Of a DNA stretch of 64,000 nt, positions 46,597 to 56,559 are shown piece after piece. How positions within the stretch are numbered: position 1 is the stretch's first letter; each line of letters begins with the position of its first letter. The notes under the pieces are model-generated. The model saw only the letters and a list, made by a program, of their open reading frames with translations, was not told the DNA's origin and searched no databases. The stretch covers positions 1,260,001 to 1,324,000 of the forward strand of contig NZ_JBBOUI010000001.1 in the NCBI RefSeq assembly GCF_038005985.1, written 5' to 3'. The position numbers and the translations under genes are program-made. This DNA is from Solibacillus sp. FSL R7-0682 (GTDB lineage: Bacteria; Bacillota; Bacilli; Bacillales_A; Planococcaceae).

Positions 46597-46753
46597 TTGA
46601 ATAGTGTGTCTGCTTAAAAGTATCCATTCTAGTTTTAACTTCATCACAGATGTTTGCCGGGATTAATTATACTTTATTGAGGGGATTTTTAATTCACATG
46701 GGGTTTGTGCTAAACTCGGGTCTTTTTGTGGTTTGTTAATACAACCTAGTGCA

Positions 46754-46945
46754 TTAAATAAAATCGATTGATAGTAAATAGCATAAAATAATTAATAAAA
46801 TAAATAATATAATATCTCCTGATGTAGGGAAGAAAATCGTCCGAATTCCTTGGAAAATAGCAAGTGGGATGATGCAGCCTTTCATCAAAAAGCGAAATTT
46901 TCTTAACCAAGGAGGGAGTAAGTATGGATTGTAATTTTTGCGCAA
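46754..46945 (-). CDS. Small membrane protein of unknown function
   Basis: A 63-residue protein: basic N terminus (LRKNYNPYLLPPWLRKFRFL), a hydrophobic segment, then ILFILLIILCYLLSIDFI. I do not recognise a family, but the pattern of a proline-rich start, FQGIRTIFFPTSGD linker and hydrophobic tail looks conserved-type. TTG 46945 is nine bases after AAGGAG; ATGs at 46954 and 46951 touch that site. It is divergent from chrA. Confidence 0.5.
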   Translation of the reverse strand: MRKNYNPYLLPPWLRKFRFLMKGCIIPLAIFQGIRTIFFPTSGDIILFILLIILCYLLSIDFI

Positions 46946-47117
46946 CTTCATCATCTCCTTTTACATAGTATATGTTGAAAACAACGCTTATGTGCTGTTG
47001 GAAAACATTTTCCCTTTGTTAAGATTAATTTAAAAACATGTAAATATTGATACGAATGGTGGCGTTATTGTGTAGTATGTAATCATGGAAGTGTATCTAC
47101 ATAAGGGAGTAAGAAAT

Positions 47118-48266
47118 ATGTTAAATATATGGACGATTTTTGTAACTGCATTAAAGCTTGGGCTTACTTCATTCGGCGGGCCCTCTGCACATATAGGGTA
47201 TTTCCAACAAACGTATGTGAAGGAAAAGAAATGGCTAACAGATAAACAATATATCGATTTAGTTGCTCTTAGTCAGTTTTTACCTGGGCCTGCATCAAGC
47301 CAAGTAGGAATGGGGATAGGGCTTAGAAAAGGCGGAATATTAGGCAGTCTTGTAGCCTTTATTGGTTTTACTATGCCATCAGTTATAATCCTCATTATCT
47401 TTGTAATTTTCATGAAAAGCTCTACAATCAATATGGACTGGTTAATGGGTTTAAAGCTCGTAGCAGTTGCCGTTGTAGCGCAGGCAGTTTTTGATATGGG
47501 TAAAAAGATAATCGTATCGAAAAAGCATGTTATTTTGTTAGTGCTTGTATTAATAGGGCTTTATTTCTCAAATTCAATCTTTTCACAAGTCATTGTTATT
47601 TTTAGTTGCGGACTTATTGGTCTTCAATTATTTAAACACCATAATCAGACAGAGTATGAGCCTGTATTTTCAAAAAAATGGGGAGCATTCTCATTACTCT
47701 TATTTTTCGTGCTATTAATCGGATTACCAATAATAGCGAATATCGTAAGTATGGATTGGATCAAGCTTTTTAGTCAATTTTTTATAGCGGGTTCATTTGT
47801 ATTTGGTGGTGGGCATGTCGTACTACCATTGTTAGAAACGCAATTTGTAGGAACATATGTGACTGCGGAAGAATTTTTAGTTGGTTATGGCTTGACGCAA
47901 GCTGTCCCAGGGCCATTATTTACCTTTGCTAGCTATTTAGGTATGGTGATCGGCGGAATTCCGATGGCAATCATGGCAACGATTGCGATTTTTTTGCCTG
48001 CATTTTTATTGATAGTTGGGGCATATCCATTTTGGGCAATGCTTAGTCGATACGCACAGCTAAATGGAGCAATAGTGGGGATGAATGTTGCAGTAATCGG
48101 TATTTTACTAGCTGCCTTTATTTCACCAATTGTTTCTACAACGATTACGAGCTGGATAGATGGTGTTTTTGCATTCATATTATTGATGCTGTTGTCCAAA
48201 TTTAAATGGAAGCCTTGGATAGTCGTTATAGCAGGAATTGTTATTGGAGTTACTTATTATAGATAG
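47118..48266 (+). CDS. chrA: ChrA-family chromate transporter
   Basis: A 382-residue membrane protein with two CHR halves. The first has TSFGGPSAHIGYF and LSQFLPGPASSQVGMGIGLR. The second has AGSFVFGGGHVVLPLLE and GLTQAVPGPLFTFASYLG. This is the long-chain ChrA form, which exports chromate in characterised members; many homologues have no proven substrate. ATG 47118 lies behind GGGAG. In B. subtilis this place before valS holds ysxE instead. Confidence 0.88.
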   Translation: MLNIWTIFVTALKLGLTSFGGPSAHIGYFQQTYVKEKKWLTDKQYIDLVALSQFLPGPASSQVGMGIGLRKGGILGSLVAFIGFTMPSVIILIIFVIFMKSSTINMDWLMGLKLVAVAVVAQAVFDMGKKIIVSKKHVILLVLVLIGLYFSNSIFSQVIVIFSCGLIGLQLFKHHNQTEYEPVFSKKWGAFSLLLFFVLLIGLPIIANIVSMDWIKLFSQFFIAGSFVFGGGHVVLPLLETQFVGTYVTAEEFLVGYGLTQAVPGPLFTFASYLGMVIGGIPMAIMATIAIFLPAFLLIVGAYPFWAMLSRYAQLNGAIVGMNVAVIGILLAAFISPIVSTTITSWIDGVFAFILLMLLSKFKWKPWIVVIAGIVIGVTYYR

Positions 48267-48324
48267 TGTAAATACGCTACTTGAAATTTTAACAAAAACC
48301 TATTACAATTGAGGTCAACTATAT

Positions 48325-48725
48325 ATGTGAAGCGAAGATTAGGAAGAGTATGTTTGATCATGTTGTGAAGAGAGGAAACGGTAGCTGAAAAGTTTCTACA
48401 GCATACAAGCAGAAGGTAGCCTATGAGCTGACTTAGTGAACAAATAGTAGCTAAGCTCCGGTTAAACACCGTTATCGAATGAAGTGCCGATGTGCTTAAG
48501 AATTGTGAGATTACGCGGGCGCTTGATATGACAGAGGCTTAAAAGAAAGCGTTTGTCAGTCAAGGAACGACGAAGCGAAGCAACCAGAATGAACTTAAGG
48601 TTCATGAGGATTGCTGAGTGAGGAGTGACGCAGAATGCGAACGCTTTACTTAAGCCGACGGAAATAAAGGTGGTACCGCGAATCAACTCCCTCGTCCTTT
48701 TTAAAGACGAAGGGAGTTTTTTATT
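48325..48725 (+). promoter_or_regulatory. T-box riboswitch of valS
   Basis: The 500-base gap before valS carries a T-box leader: stem I region with AGAGAGGAAACGGTAGCTGAAA, a candidate valine specifier triplet GUA at 48416-48418, the T-box core AAAGGTGGTACCGCG at 48666-48680, and a terminator at 48685-48723. Uncharged valine tRNA should stabilise the antiterminator and turn valS on. The T-box is certain; the specifier triplet needs a structure model. Confidence 0.92.
48685..48723 (+). terminator. T-box terminator of valS
   Basis: AACTCCCTCGTC (48685-48696) pairs with GACGAAGGGAGTT (48706-48718) with one bulge, and a T run follows. Confidence 0.9.
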
Positions 48726-48766
48726 TTCATTCAACTATTTGATTTTATTTAAAGGAGCGAATCATT

Positions 48767-51409
48767 ATGACGGAAATTACAATGCCAACAAAGTATGATC
48801 CGAAAGAAACAGAAGCCGGCCGCTATGAATGGTGGTTAAACGGTAAATTTTTTGAAGCAGACCCAACGAGCGAAAAGGAGCCATATTCAATCGTTATCCC
48901 ACCACCAAACGTAACAGGTAAATTACACCTTGGTCATGCTTGGGACACAACATTACAAGATATCTTAACTCGTATGAAGCGCATGCAAGGCTATGATGCA
49001 TTATGGTTACCAGGTATGGACCACGCGGGTATTGCTACGCAAGCGAAAGTAGAAGAAAAGCTACGTGGTGAAGGTATTTCTCGCTATGACTTAGGACGCG
49101 AAAAATTCCTTGAAAAAACATGGGAATGGAAAGAGGAATACGCTTCTCACATTCGTGCGCAGTGGGCAAAATTAGGTCTTGGTTTAGACTATTCAAAAGA
49201 GCGCTTCACATTAGATGAAGGTTTATCGGATGCGGTAAAAGAAGTCTTCGTAAAATTATACGAAAAAGGCTACATTTACCGTGGTGAGCGTATCATTAAC
49301 TGGGATCCAGCGGCAAAAACAGCTCTTTCTGACATCGAAGTAATTCACAAAGAAGTAGAAGGTGCCTTCTACCATATGGAATATCCGTTAGCGGATGGCT
49401 CTGGAAAATTACGTGTAGCGACAACACGTCCAGAAACAATGCTAGGCGACTCTGGTGTAGCTGTACACCCAGAAGACGAGCGCTATAAGCATTTAATCGG
49501 AAAAACAGTTATCTTACCAATCGTAGGCCGTGAAATTCCAATCGTAGCAGATGACTATGTAGATATGGAATTCGGTACAGGGGTTGTAAAAATGACGCCA
49601 GCTCACGATCCGAACGACTTTGAAGTTGGAAACCGTCATAATTTAGAACGCATCTTAGTAATGAATGAAGACGGTACAATGAATGAGCTTGCAGGTAAAT
49701 ATAACGGTATGGATCGTTTTGAATGCCGTAAGCAAATTGTAGCGGACTTACAAGCAGCGGGTGTATTAGTGGAAATCGAGCCACATGTACACCAAGTAGG
49801 TCACTCAGAGCGTACAAATGCTGTTGTTGAGCCTTACCTTTCAAAGCAATGGTTTGTTAAAATGGCACCACTTGCGGAAGAAGCTTTAAAAATGCAAGCA
49901 AACGAAGATGAAAAAGTAAACTTCGTACCAAATCGTTTTGAAAACACATATAACCGTTGGATGGAAAACATTCATGACTGGTGTATTTCACGCCAATTAT
50001 GGTGGGGTCACCAAATTCCAGCTTGGTATCATAAAGAAACAGGTGAATTATACGTAGGAAAAGATGCACCTGCAGATGCTGAAAACTGGACACAGGATGA
50101 AGACGTACTTGATACGTGGTTCTCTTCAGCTTTATGGCCGTTCTCAACGATGGATTGGCCAAATGAAGAGTCAGAGTTATACAAACGTTACTACCCAACG
50201 AGCACATTAGTAACAGGTTATGACATCATCTTCTTCTGGGTAAGCCGTATGATTTTCCAAGGGAAGGAGTTTACAGGGACACGTCCATTCAAGGATGTAT
50301 TAATTCACGGTTTAGTACGTGATGCAGAAGGACGAAAAATGTCTAAGTCATTAGGTAACGGGGTTGATCCAATGGATGTTATCGATCAATACGGTGCCGA
50401 TTCATTACGTTACTTCTTAGCGACTGGTTCTTCACCAGGTCAAGATTTACGTTATTCAACAGAAAAAGTAGAATCAACTTGGAATTTCGTAAACAAAATT
50501 TGGAACGCTTCACGCTTCGCTTTAATGAACATGAACGGTTTAAAATTTGAAGAAATCGATTTAACTGGAGATCTATCAACAGCTGATAAATGGATTTTAA
50601 CACGCTTAAACGAAACTATTGAACGTGTGACAGCATTATCGGATAAATACGAGTTTGGTGAAGTAGGTCGTGAGCTATACAACTTCATTTGGGATGACTT
50701 CTGTTCTTGGTACATTGAAATGGCGAAATTGCCATTATACGGCGAAGACGAAGCGGCAAAATTAACAACTCGTTCAGTATTAGCTTACGTTTTAGATAAT
50801 ACAATGCGTTTACTTCACCCACTAATGCCATTCGTAACAGAAGAAATTTGGCAGCACTTACCACATGAAGGTGAATCAATTACAGTAGCAGCTTGGCCAA
50901 CTGTAAACGAAGCATTCAACTTTAAAGCTGAAGCTGGTGAAATGCAACTATTAATGGATATTATCCGTTCTGTTCGTAACATTCGTGCGGAAGTAAATAC
51001 ACCAATGAGTAAACAAGTACCGATGACAATTTTAGCGAAAGATGCTTCAGTTGCAGCAGTACTAGAAGCAAACAAAGGCTACATCGAAAAATTCTGTAAC
51101 CCAGAAACACTTACGATTGGTGCAGATTTAGAAGCACCAGCTCAAGCAATGTCTGCTGTTGTATCAGGGGCAGAAATCTTTATGCCACTAGCAGGCTTAA
51201 TTAACGTGGAGGAAGAAATTGCACGTTTAGAAAAAGAGCTTGAAAAGTGGGCGAAGGAAGTAAAATTAGTTTCTGGTAAGCTATCTAATGAACGATTTGT
51301 AGCGAAGGCGCCAGAAGCGTTAGTAGCAGCAGAGCGTGAAAAATTAGCGGACTATGAAGCGAAATATGCAACAGTTGAAAAACGTATTGCTGAATTAAAA
51401 AATATGTAG
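48767..51409 (+). CDS. valS: Valyl-tRNA synthetase
   Basis: An 880-residue class I synthetase, the length of B. subtilis ValS. HIGH motif HLGH at 54-57, KMSKS at 524-528, the editing domain with [11 protein letters not shown], the anticodon-binding helical domain and the C-terminal coiled coil ([16 protein letters not shown]). It charges tRNA-Val and edits threonyl products. AAAGGAG precedes the ATG. Expression is governed by the T-box leader. Confidence 0.97.
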   Translation: MTEITMPTKYDPKETEAGRYEWWLNGKFFEADPTSEKEPYSIVIPPPNVTGKLHLGHAWDTTLQDILTRMKRMQGYDALWLPGMDHAGIATQAKVEEKLRGEGISRYDLGREKFLEKTWEWKEEYASHIRAQWAKLGLGLDYSKERFTLDEGLSDAVKEVFVKLYEKGYIYRGERIINWDPAAKTALSDIEVIHKEVEGAFYHMEYPLADGSGKLRVATTRPETMLGDSGVAVHPEDERYKHLIGKTVILPIVGREIPIVADDYVDMEFGTGVVKMTPAHDPNDFEVGNRHNLERILVMNEDGTMNELAGKYNGMDRFECRKQIVADLQAAGVLVEIEPHVHQVGHSERTNAVVEPYLSKQWFVKMAPLAEEALKMQANEDEKVNFVPNRFENTYNRWMENIHDWCISRQLWWGHQIPAWYHKETGELYVGKDAPADAENWTQDEDVLDTWFSSALWPFSTMDWPNEESELYKRYYPTSTLVTGYDIIFFWVSRMIFQGKEFTGTRPFKDVLIHGLVRDAEGRKMSKSLGNGVDPMDVIDQYGADSLRYFLATGSSPGQDLRYSTEKVESTWNFVNKIWNASRFALMNMNGLKFEEIDLTGDLSTADKWILTRLNETIERVTALSDKYEFGEVGRELYNFIWDDFCSWYIEMAKLPLYGEDEAAKLTTRSVLAYVLDNTMRLLHPLMPFVTEEIWQHLPHEGESITVAAWPTVNEAFNFKAEAGEMQLLMDIIRSVRNIRAEVNTPMSKQVPMTILAKDASVAAVLEANKGYIEKFCNPETLTIGADLEAPAQAMSAVVSGAEIFMPLAGLINVEEEIARLEKELEKWAKEVKLVSGKLSNERFVAKAPEALVAAEREKLADYEAKYATVEKRIAELKNM

Positions 51410-51417
51410 TTTTAATC

Positions 51418-51448
51418 GAAAGGGGTGCCGCAAGTCGGTGCCTCTTTC
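51418..51448 (+). terminator. Terminator of valS
   Basis: A 13-bp stem with wobbles (51418-51430 with 51436-51448) around CAAGT, then T-rich sequence. Confidence 0.6.
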
Positions 51449-51480
51449 TTTCTAATAAATTGTTGGGGGAGAGAATGACA

Positions 51481-52749
51481 ATGTTTCAATCGATGGAACA
51501 ATGCACAGATTTCATTTTTCGATTAAAAGCGAGTGAATATAAAGGTGAGCCATTACAATCAGCAAGAATTATATTATCCGCTTTAGGTAATCCTGAACGG
51601 AAGACGAAATTTATTCATTTTGCAGGGTCTAATGGCAAAGGGTCTACGCTCAATGCAACCCGTGAAATATTAATGGCTCATCATTTAAAAGTAGGAGCTT
51701 TTATTTCGCCACACTTAGAACGTCCAAATGAACGAATTACGATTAATAAATTACAAATTTCAGATAAAGATTTTTTGCGCATTATGAATGTTATTGCGGA
51801 TGTAGTGAACAATCAATTAAAAGGGAAATTCCCGAGTTTCTTTGAAATTATGACATTAATTGCACTACAGTATTTTTCTGAGCAGAAGCTTGATTTGGCG
51901 CTACTTGAGACGGGGATTGGTGGGCGTCTTGATTCGACAAATGTCATTACACCAGAGGTTTCCGTAATTACAACTATTTCGTTAGAGCATACGGATATGC
52001 TTGGCACGACATATGCGCAAATTGCAGCAGAAAAAGCGGGAATTATTAAAACTGGAAAACCTGTCGTAATAGGCGTGAAAAATAGAGAAGCCTTAGCAGT
52101 TATTCAAGCAGTAGCGGAAGAAAAAAATGCAAAAAGTTATGTTTTAGATAAACAATTTTTTACACAAAAAACGGGGACTACTAGCTTCAGCTATTACGGA
52201 GATTTAACAATCGAGCAACTAGAGCTGGCAATGGTGGGACAACATCAAGTATCGAATGCGGCATTAGCAATTACTGCGTCTAAGTTATTTTTACATACTT
52301 TGAACATCCAGCATGTGAAAGAAGCGTTAAAACGTGCAAAGTGGGATGGTCGTTTTGAACGAGTTGGAGACAATATCATTTTAGACGGAGCACATAACTC
52401 TGAAGGAACGAGCGCTTTAATTGAAACGCTTCAACTTGTTGAACCGGATAAAAAATATAAATTTGTGTATGCGGCACTTCAAGATAAAGACCATGCTGTA
52501 AGCATTCAATTAATGGATAACGTGGCTTATCAAATGTATTTTACACAAATTGATTTGCCACGCGCGGCAAAGCCAAAGGATTTGTGTGAACAAAGTAAGC
52601 ATGAGATAAAGAGCGCGCATGACAACTGGAAAAGGTTAATTGATAAGCAAATGAATGAATTATCGGAGGATGAATTATTAATTATCACGGGCTCATTGTA
52701 TTTTATTGCAGAGGTGCGCGGAGAATTTATTAAAAAGGGACTGATTTGA
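51481..52749 (+). CDS. folC: Folylpolyglutamate synthase family protein, first copy
   Basis: A 422-residue Mur-ligase-like enzyme. The P loop is GSNGKGST, with LLETGIGGRLDSTN and EKAGIIKTGKPVV, all close to the FolC consensus including the catalytic-loop lysine. Family members add glutamate to folates and, in some, to dihydropteroate. Of the two tandem copies this keeps the canonical motifs better. ATG 51481 is nine bases past GGAG; ATG 51475 is too close. The stop overlaps the next start by one base. Confidence 0.88.
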   Translation: MFQSMEQCTDFIFRLKASEYKGEPLQSARIILSALGNPERKTKFIHFAGSNGKGSTLNATREILMAHHLKVGAFISPHLERPNERITINKLQISDKDFLRIMNVIADVVNNQLKGKFPSFFEIMTLIALQYFSEQKLDLALLETGIGGRLDSTNVITPEVSVITTISLEHTDMLGTTYAQIAAEKAGIIKTGKPVVIGVKNREALAVIQAVAEEKNAKSYVLDKQFFTQKTGTTSFSYYGDLTIEQLELAMVGQHQVSNAALAITASKLFLHTLNIQHVKEALKRAKWDGRFERVGDNIILDGAHNSEGTSALIETLQLVEPDKKYKFVYAALQDKDHAVSIQLMDNVAYQMYFTQIDLPRAAKPKDLCEQSKHEIKSAHDNWKRLIDKQMNELSEDELLIITGSLYFIAEVRGEFIKKGLI

Positions 52750-53996
52750 TGATTCCACGTTTAGAAGAATATAAAATGCGTTGGCATGTAGAAAGTGAGC
52801 GTGCGATTAAACCAGGTTTGGCTGCGATATTAGAGGCACTTGAAGCGTTGGGAAACCCTCAAAACACACTAAAAGTTGTCCATTTTGCCGGAACGAATGG
52901 GAAGGGTTCGACATTAACATTTGTCGAGCATTTAGCGCGCCAGCATGATCTTACAGTTGGGAAGTTTATGTCACCGTGTATTGTTGATGTGCACGATCAA
53001 ATTCAAATCAATGGTAGACCGATTAAACCAAAGGAAATGGATGCAATATTTCAACAACTTGTAGCAGCTGGTTTAAGTGGCAAGTTAACGGATTTTGAAT
53101 TATTAACGACAGCAGCTTTTATCCATTTTAAAGAACAGCAAGTAGATTTAGTTTGCCTAGAAGTTGGTATGGGAGGGCGCGAGGATAGTACGAATGTTGT
53201 AATACCAATCGTTTCAGTCATTCCGAGTATCGCATTAGAGCATACGAATTTTTTAGGGAATACACTTACATTAATTGCGCATCATAAAGGCGGAATCATA
53301 AAAGACAGTAAACCAACCGTTATTGGACATTTACCTGAGGAAGCACGTGAAGTAATTCAGCAAATAGCTAAGGAAAAAAATGCGCCTCTATATGAAATGG
53401 GAAAGCAATTTGATATAAAACAGCATGGAAACGGTGAAGAATACATAAATTCACATCGACAGTTGACTATTTCAGGTTTGCAGCGGCAAATGTTAGGTAT
53501 TCACCAAGGACATAATATGGCGCTTGCTATTACAGCGTTTTTTGAAGTTGCGGATGCATTAAAAATTGAGGTAATAGAAGAAAAAGTGCACGTGGCAATA
53601 CGAGAGGCACAATTGGCCGGTCGATTCGAAGAGGTTTTGCCAAATATTTACTTTGAAGGTGCGCATAATCCTGCGAGTATTCGGACATTAGTTCATACGG
53701 TTAAAAAACACTTTCCATCTAAAAATATTGAATTTGTAATGGGTATTTTAGCAGATAAAGATGTAGAGGAAATTCTGACGATATTAGAAGAAGTAAGTGA
53801 TACTTTTTATTTTGTTAATATTGCAAATGATCGTGCTATGGAAGCAACAAAAATTTATCAATTAAGTCATGCAGGTAATAAGATTATTATAGACGATGTC
53901 GTGGCATTTTTACAGCAGCCTGTGGAAAATTGTATTCGAATTGTTACGGGCTCCCTTTATTTACTAAGCGAAATTCGTCGAAAATTAAATGCATAA
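52749..53996 (+). CDS. folC: Folylpolyglutamate synthase family protein, second copy
   Basis: A 415-residue paralogue of the preceding gene. The P loop is GTNGKGST, but it reads CLEVGMGGREDSTN where the first copy has GGRLDSTN, and HHKGGIIKDSKPTV where the first has AEKAGIIK, so it departs from the consensus at two active-site loops. It may be a subfunctionalised FolC, for example one acting on dihydropteroate only, or a degraded duplicate. ATG 52749 shares a base with the previous stop. B. subtilis has one folC here. Confidence 0.85.
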   Translation: MIPRLEEYKMRWHVESERAIKPGLAAILEALEALGNPQNTLKVVHFAGTNGKGSTLTFVEHLARQHDLTVGKFMSPCIVDVHDQIQINGRPIKPKEMDAIFQQLVAAGLSGKLTDFELLTTAAFIHFKEQQVDLVCLEVGMGGREDSTNVVIPIVSVIPSIALEHTNFLGNTLTLIAHHKGGIIKDSKPTVIGHLPEEAREVIQQIAKEKNAPLYEMGKQFDIKQHGNGEEYINSHRQLTISGLQRQMLGIHQGHNMALAITAFFEVADALKIEVIEEKVHVAIREAQLAGRFEEVLPNIYFEGAHNPASIRTLVHTVKKHFPSKNIEFVMGILADKDVEEILTILEEVSDTFYFVNIANDRAMEATKIYQLSHAGNKIIIDDVVAFLQQPVENCIRIVTGSLYLLSEIRRKLNA

Positions 53997-54041
53997 AAGT
54001 TGTATACTGACAAAATATATCGAAATAACAAGAAAACTTTT

Positions 54042-54074
54042 AAAGGCGAGTCGACATCACTCTCGCCTTTTTTT
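54042..54074 (+). terminator. Terminator of the folC pair
   Basis: AAAGGCGAG (54042-54050) with CTCGCCTTT (54062-54070), loop TCGACATCACT, followed by T residues. Confidence 0.85.
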
Positions 54075-54116
54075 ATATTTTTTTTGGTAAAGTTTGCTAT
54101 AAAAAGAGGTGAGTAT

Positions 54117-54725
54117 ATGCCAATAATTCGAACAGTAAGAAAAAGCTCAGTTGCACAAGCGATGTTTTTTGGAGGATTAACTGGTTTAGTAGGCGTTATT
54201 GTATTTATTTTTATTCTACAGTTACCTTCCAATGAACAACAAGAGGATGAGCTCGCTTCGACCACACAAGTATCAAGTGAACAAGAAGTAGTATCACAGT
54301 CTTTTTTTGCTTTGCAGCATGGTGTTTTTTCAAACTTTGATAGTGCTGCTCAGTTTTTAGCGTCATATCCAACCCTGAATAAATCCACTATCTTTGAGGT
54401 GGATGATCAGTATTATATTTGGTCACAACTTGATCAAGAAAAAGTAGAAGGCGCAACGTTAACAACCCCTAGTTCTTTTTATAAAAAAATGACATTATCA
54501 AGCAGTTGCCCTACTACTAGTGAGCTTCAACTTCCCAATCTACTTATGGATGAAAAGTGGCTTTCTGTTGAAACGTTGACAGACGCACAACAGGCGAATG
54601 TGCCAAAGGATTGGGGGACAAATCTTGCAGAAGTTCAAAAGTTAACGAATCAGGTTAATGTTATTCGGCTGCATATGTTAATGAATTATTATGAGCAATT
54701 AGATTGTTTGAAAGTGACGTTTTGA
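54117..54725 (+). CDS. spoIIB: SpoIIB-like SPOR-domain membrane protein
   Basis: A 202-residue bitopic protein: short basic N terminus (PIIRTVRKSSVAQA), one membrane helix (about 18-40), a Glu/Ser-rich linker, then a region (SFFALQHGVFSNFDSAAQF, then YYIWSQL) that looks like a SPOR peptidoglycan-binding fold. It sits between folC and maf, the place of B. subtilis spoIIB, which helps septal wall dissolution during engulfment. Sequence similarity is modest; the name rests largely on position and layout. The comC gene that B. subtilis has here is absent. Confidence 0.7.
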   Translation: MPIIRTVRKSSVAQAMFFGGLTGLVGVIVFIFILQLPSNEQQEDELASTTQVSSEQEVVSQSFFALQHGVFSNFDSAAQFLASYPTLNKSTIFEVDDQYYIWSQLDQEKVEGATLTTPSSFYKKMTLSSSCPTTSELQLPNLLMDEKWLSVETLTDAQQANVPKDWGTNLAEVQKLTNQVNVIRLHMLMNYYEQLDCLKVTF

Positions 54726-54827
54726 TAGCAAAACGTCGTTAAATATTTTTTTTTGAGTTTGTTTAACTAATGCAAAGTTTTTCAAATTTCCAATTGTCGT
54801 TTACTATAGTAAATAGGAGGATTGGAA

Positions 54828-55421
54828 ATGAATTTTACTACGAATGAACAAATTATTTTAGCTTCAGCATCACCGCGAAGAAAGGAATTGCTCGGAATGC
54901 TTCGCGTACCGTTTTCAATACAAACGAGCGATGTTGAAGAAACAAGTGTACAAGCTAGTACGGTGCAACAATATGTAAAAGAGGTTGCATTATTAAAGGC
55001 GCGTGATGTCGCCAAAAAATGCGTCGGAAAACTTATTATTGGTGCCGATACAATTGTTGTTTTTAATAATCAAATTTTACACAAGCCGAAATCCCCTGAG
55101 GAGGCTGTACAACACTTATCCCAGTTGAGTGGAAATCGACATGAAGTAATGACTGCTGTCGCGATTATTCAACCGGATGGGGTAGAAACAACATTTGTCG
55201 AAGTTACAAACGTTGTATTTAAAGAAGTTTCCCCTAAAATGATAGAAGCATATGTGCAAACAGGAGATCCGTTTGATAAAGCAGGAGGATATGGAATCCA
55301 AACTAGTGGAGCTTTACTAGTAGATCGAATTGAAGGAGATTACAACAATGTAGTTGGTTTACCAATAGCAACTTTAGTACAAAAATTGCTTACTTTACAC
55401 CTACTAAAATTAACTTTTTAG
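54828..55421 (+). CDS. maf: Maf-family nucleoside triphosphate pyrophosphatase
   Basis: A 197-residue protein. It opens IILASASPRRKELLGML, the Maf signature; KPKSPEEAVQHLSQLSGNRHEV and GDPFDKAGGYGIQ follow. Maf proteins hydrolyse non-canonical or dTTP/UTP-type nucleotides and slow septation when overproduced. ATG 54828 lies seven bases after GGAGG. The next gene, radC, follows after 11 bases. Confidence 0.93.
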   Translation: MNFTTNEQIILASASPRRKELLGMLRVPFSIQTSDVEETSVQASTVQQYVKEVALLKARDVAKKCVGKLIIGADTIVVFNNQILHKPKSPEEAVQHLSQLSGNRHEVMTAVAIIQPDGVETTFVEVTNVVFKEVSPKMIEAYVQTGDPFDKAGGYGIQTSGALLVDRIEGDYNNVVGLPIATLVQKLLTLHLLKLTF

Positions 55422-55432
55422 GAGTGATGTAA

Positions 55433-56131
55433 TTGTCTACCCACCCGTTAATGAATATAAAAATACATGATGTTCATACGTTAGATCGCCCTCGTGAAAG
55501 ATTGATTCGTCAAGGAGCAAAAAGCCTTTCTAATCAAGAGTTAATTGCGATTTTATTAGGCACTGGCACGAAGCAGGAGTCCGTATTAACTGTTGCCAAT
55601 CGTGTTTTACTTACTTTTGAGAAGTTACACAATTTAAAGCATGCAACTTTAGAGGAAATGAAGGATATTAAAGGGATTGGAGAAGTGAAGGCGGTTTTAC
55701 TTTTAGCGTCAATTGAGCTAGGTCGTCGTTTAGCGTCAAAAGAGTTAGAAGAGCGCTTTACTATTCGTTCCCCTGAGGATGCAGCATCTTTTTTAATGCA
55801 GGATATGACATCACTCACTCAGGAGCATTTTGTTTGTTTATTTCTTAATGTAAAGAATCAAGTACTACATAAACAGACGATTTTTGTTGGTAGTTTAAAC
55901 GCTAGTATCGTACACCCAAGAGAAATTTTCCGCGAAGCTGTAAAACGTTCTGCGGCTGCCATTATTTGTTCGCATAACCATCCGAGTGGCGTGCCAACTC
56001 CAAGTCCAGAAGATATTGAAGTAACAAATCGACTGCATGAAGCAGGTAAAATAGTCGGAGTGGATTTGCTTGATCATGTCATCATCGGGGATCATCAATT
56101 TATCAGTATGAAAGAAAAAGGGTATTTTTGA
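55433..56131 (+). CDS. radC: RadC-family JAB-domain protein
   Basis: A 232-residue protein: N-terminal helix-hairpin-helix region (IKGIGEVKAVLLLASIELGRR) and a C-terminal JAB/MPN metalloprotease-like domain with SHNHPSGVPTPSPEDIEVT. The histidines of HNHPSG and the following Asp are the metal ligands of this fold. The cellular role remains unsettled; the old link to DNA repair was withdrawn for E. coli. It starts with TTG behind AGGAGTG. Confidence 0.93.
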   Translation: MSTHPLMNIKIHDVHTLDRPRERLIRQGAKSLSNQELIAILLGTGTKQESVLTVANRVLLTFEKLHNLKHATLEEMKDIKGIGEVKAVLLLASIELGRRLASKELEERFTIRSPEDAASFLMQDMTSLTQEHFVCLFLNVKNQVLHKQTIFVGSLNASIVHPREIFREAVKRSAAAIICSHNHPSGVPTPSPEDIEVTNRLHEAGKIVGVDLLDHVIIGDHQFISMKEKGYF

Positions 56132-56139
56132 TTATTTTA

Positions 56140-56177
56140 GACTCTCTTGTAATCCATTGTTACAAGAGGGTCTTTTT
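56140..56177 (+). terminator. Terminator of maf-radC
   Basis: GACTCTCTTGTAA (56140-56152) with TTACAAGAGGGTC (56160-56172), one mismatch, and TTTTT. Confidence 0.85.
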
Positions 56178-56559
56178 GTTTGATAATAAAAATATAAATA
56201 TCTTTTTCAACAGGCATGCATAATTTAGCAGTTTCGTCGATACAATCGTAAAGAAATTATTATTTTTGTAATATAACTGTACGGATATAAAGAGATTAAT
56301 TGTTATGGAACTTTTGTATGTTATATTCGTCATGTGTATGTGGTTATTTTGTTAAATCTTACATATTAATTTTAATTGTTTCAAAATGAAAATAGAAATA
56401 CAATAGAAAAGTGGCGTTATGCAAAAAAACATTCGACAAAAGTCGGGATTCAGTGCTTGTGACACTATAATTTTTTGACGCAATTCGTTATAATAGAGCG
56501 TATGATTTTAGCAATATCATAAAAGATAGAATGGCTATTTAAGAAAGGGAGTACTAAAT
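56178..56559 (+). promoter_or_regulatory. AT-rich promoter region of mreB
   Basis: A 382-base stretch without a gene. Two TATAAT hexamers (56466-56471 and 56489-56494) lie 23 bp apart, neither with a good -35. A small CGAC-AAAA-GTCG stem (56434-56445) is upstream. It presumably holds the mreBCD-minCD promoters, but I cannot name one with confidence. Confidence 0.4.

Noticed and set aside
46660-46722. A short frame MGFVLNSGLFVVC between the spoVID-locus gene and the small membrane gene
   Set aside because: Thirteen codons, a poor setting and no conserved context; chance is likelier.
48257-48734. Open frames of 70 and 90 codons on the minus strand before valS
   Set aside because: They are antisense to the T-box leader, whose conserved RNA motifs explain this sequence; they lack ribosome sites.
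56461-56500. TTGACG (56475-56480) as the -35 of the TATAAT at 56489 before mreB
   Set aside because: The spacing between them is only 8 bases, too short for a sigma-A promoter.
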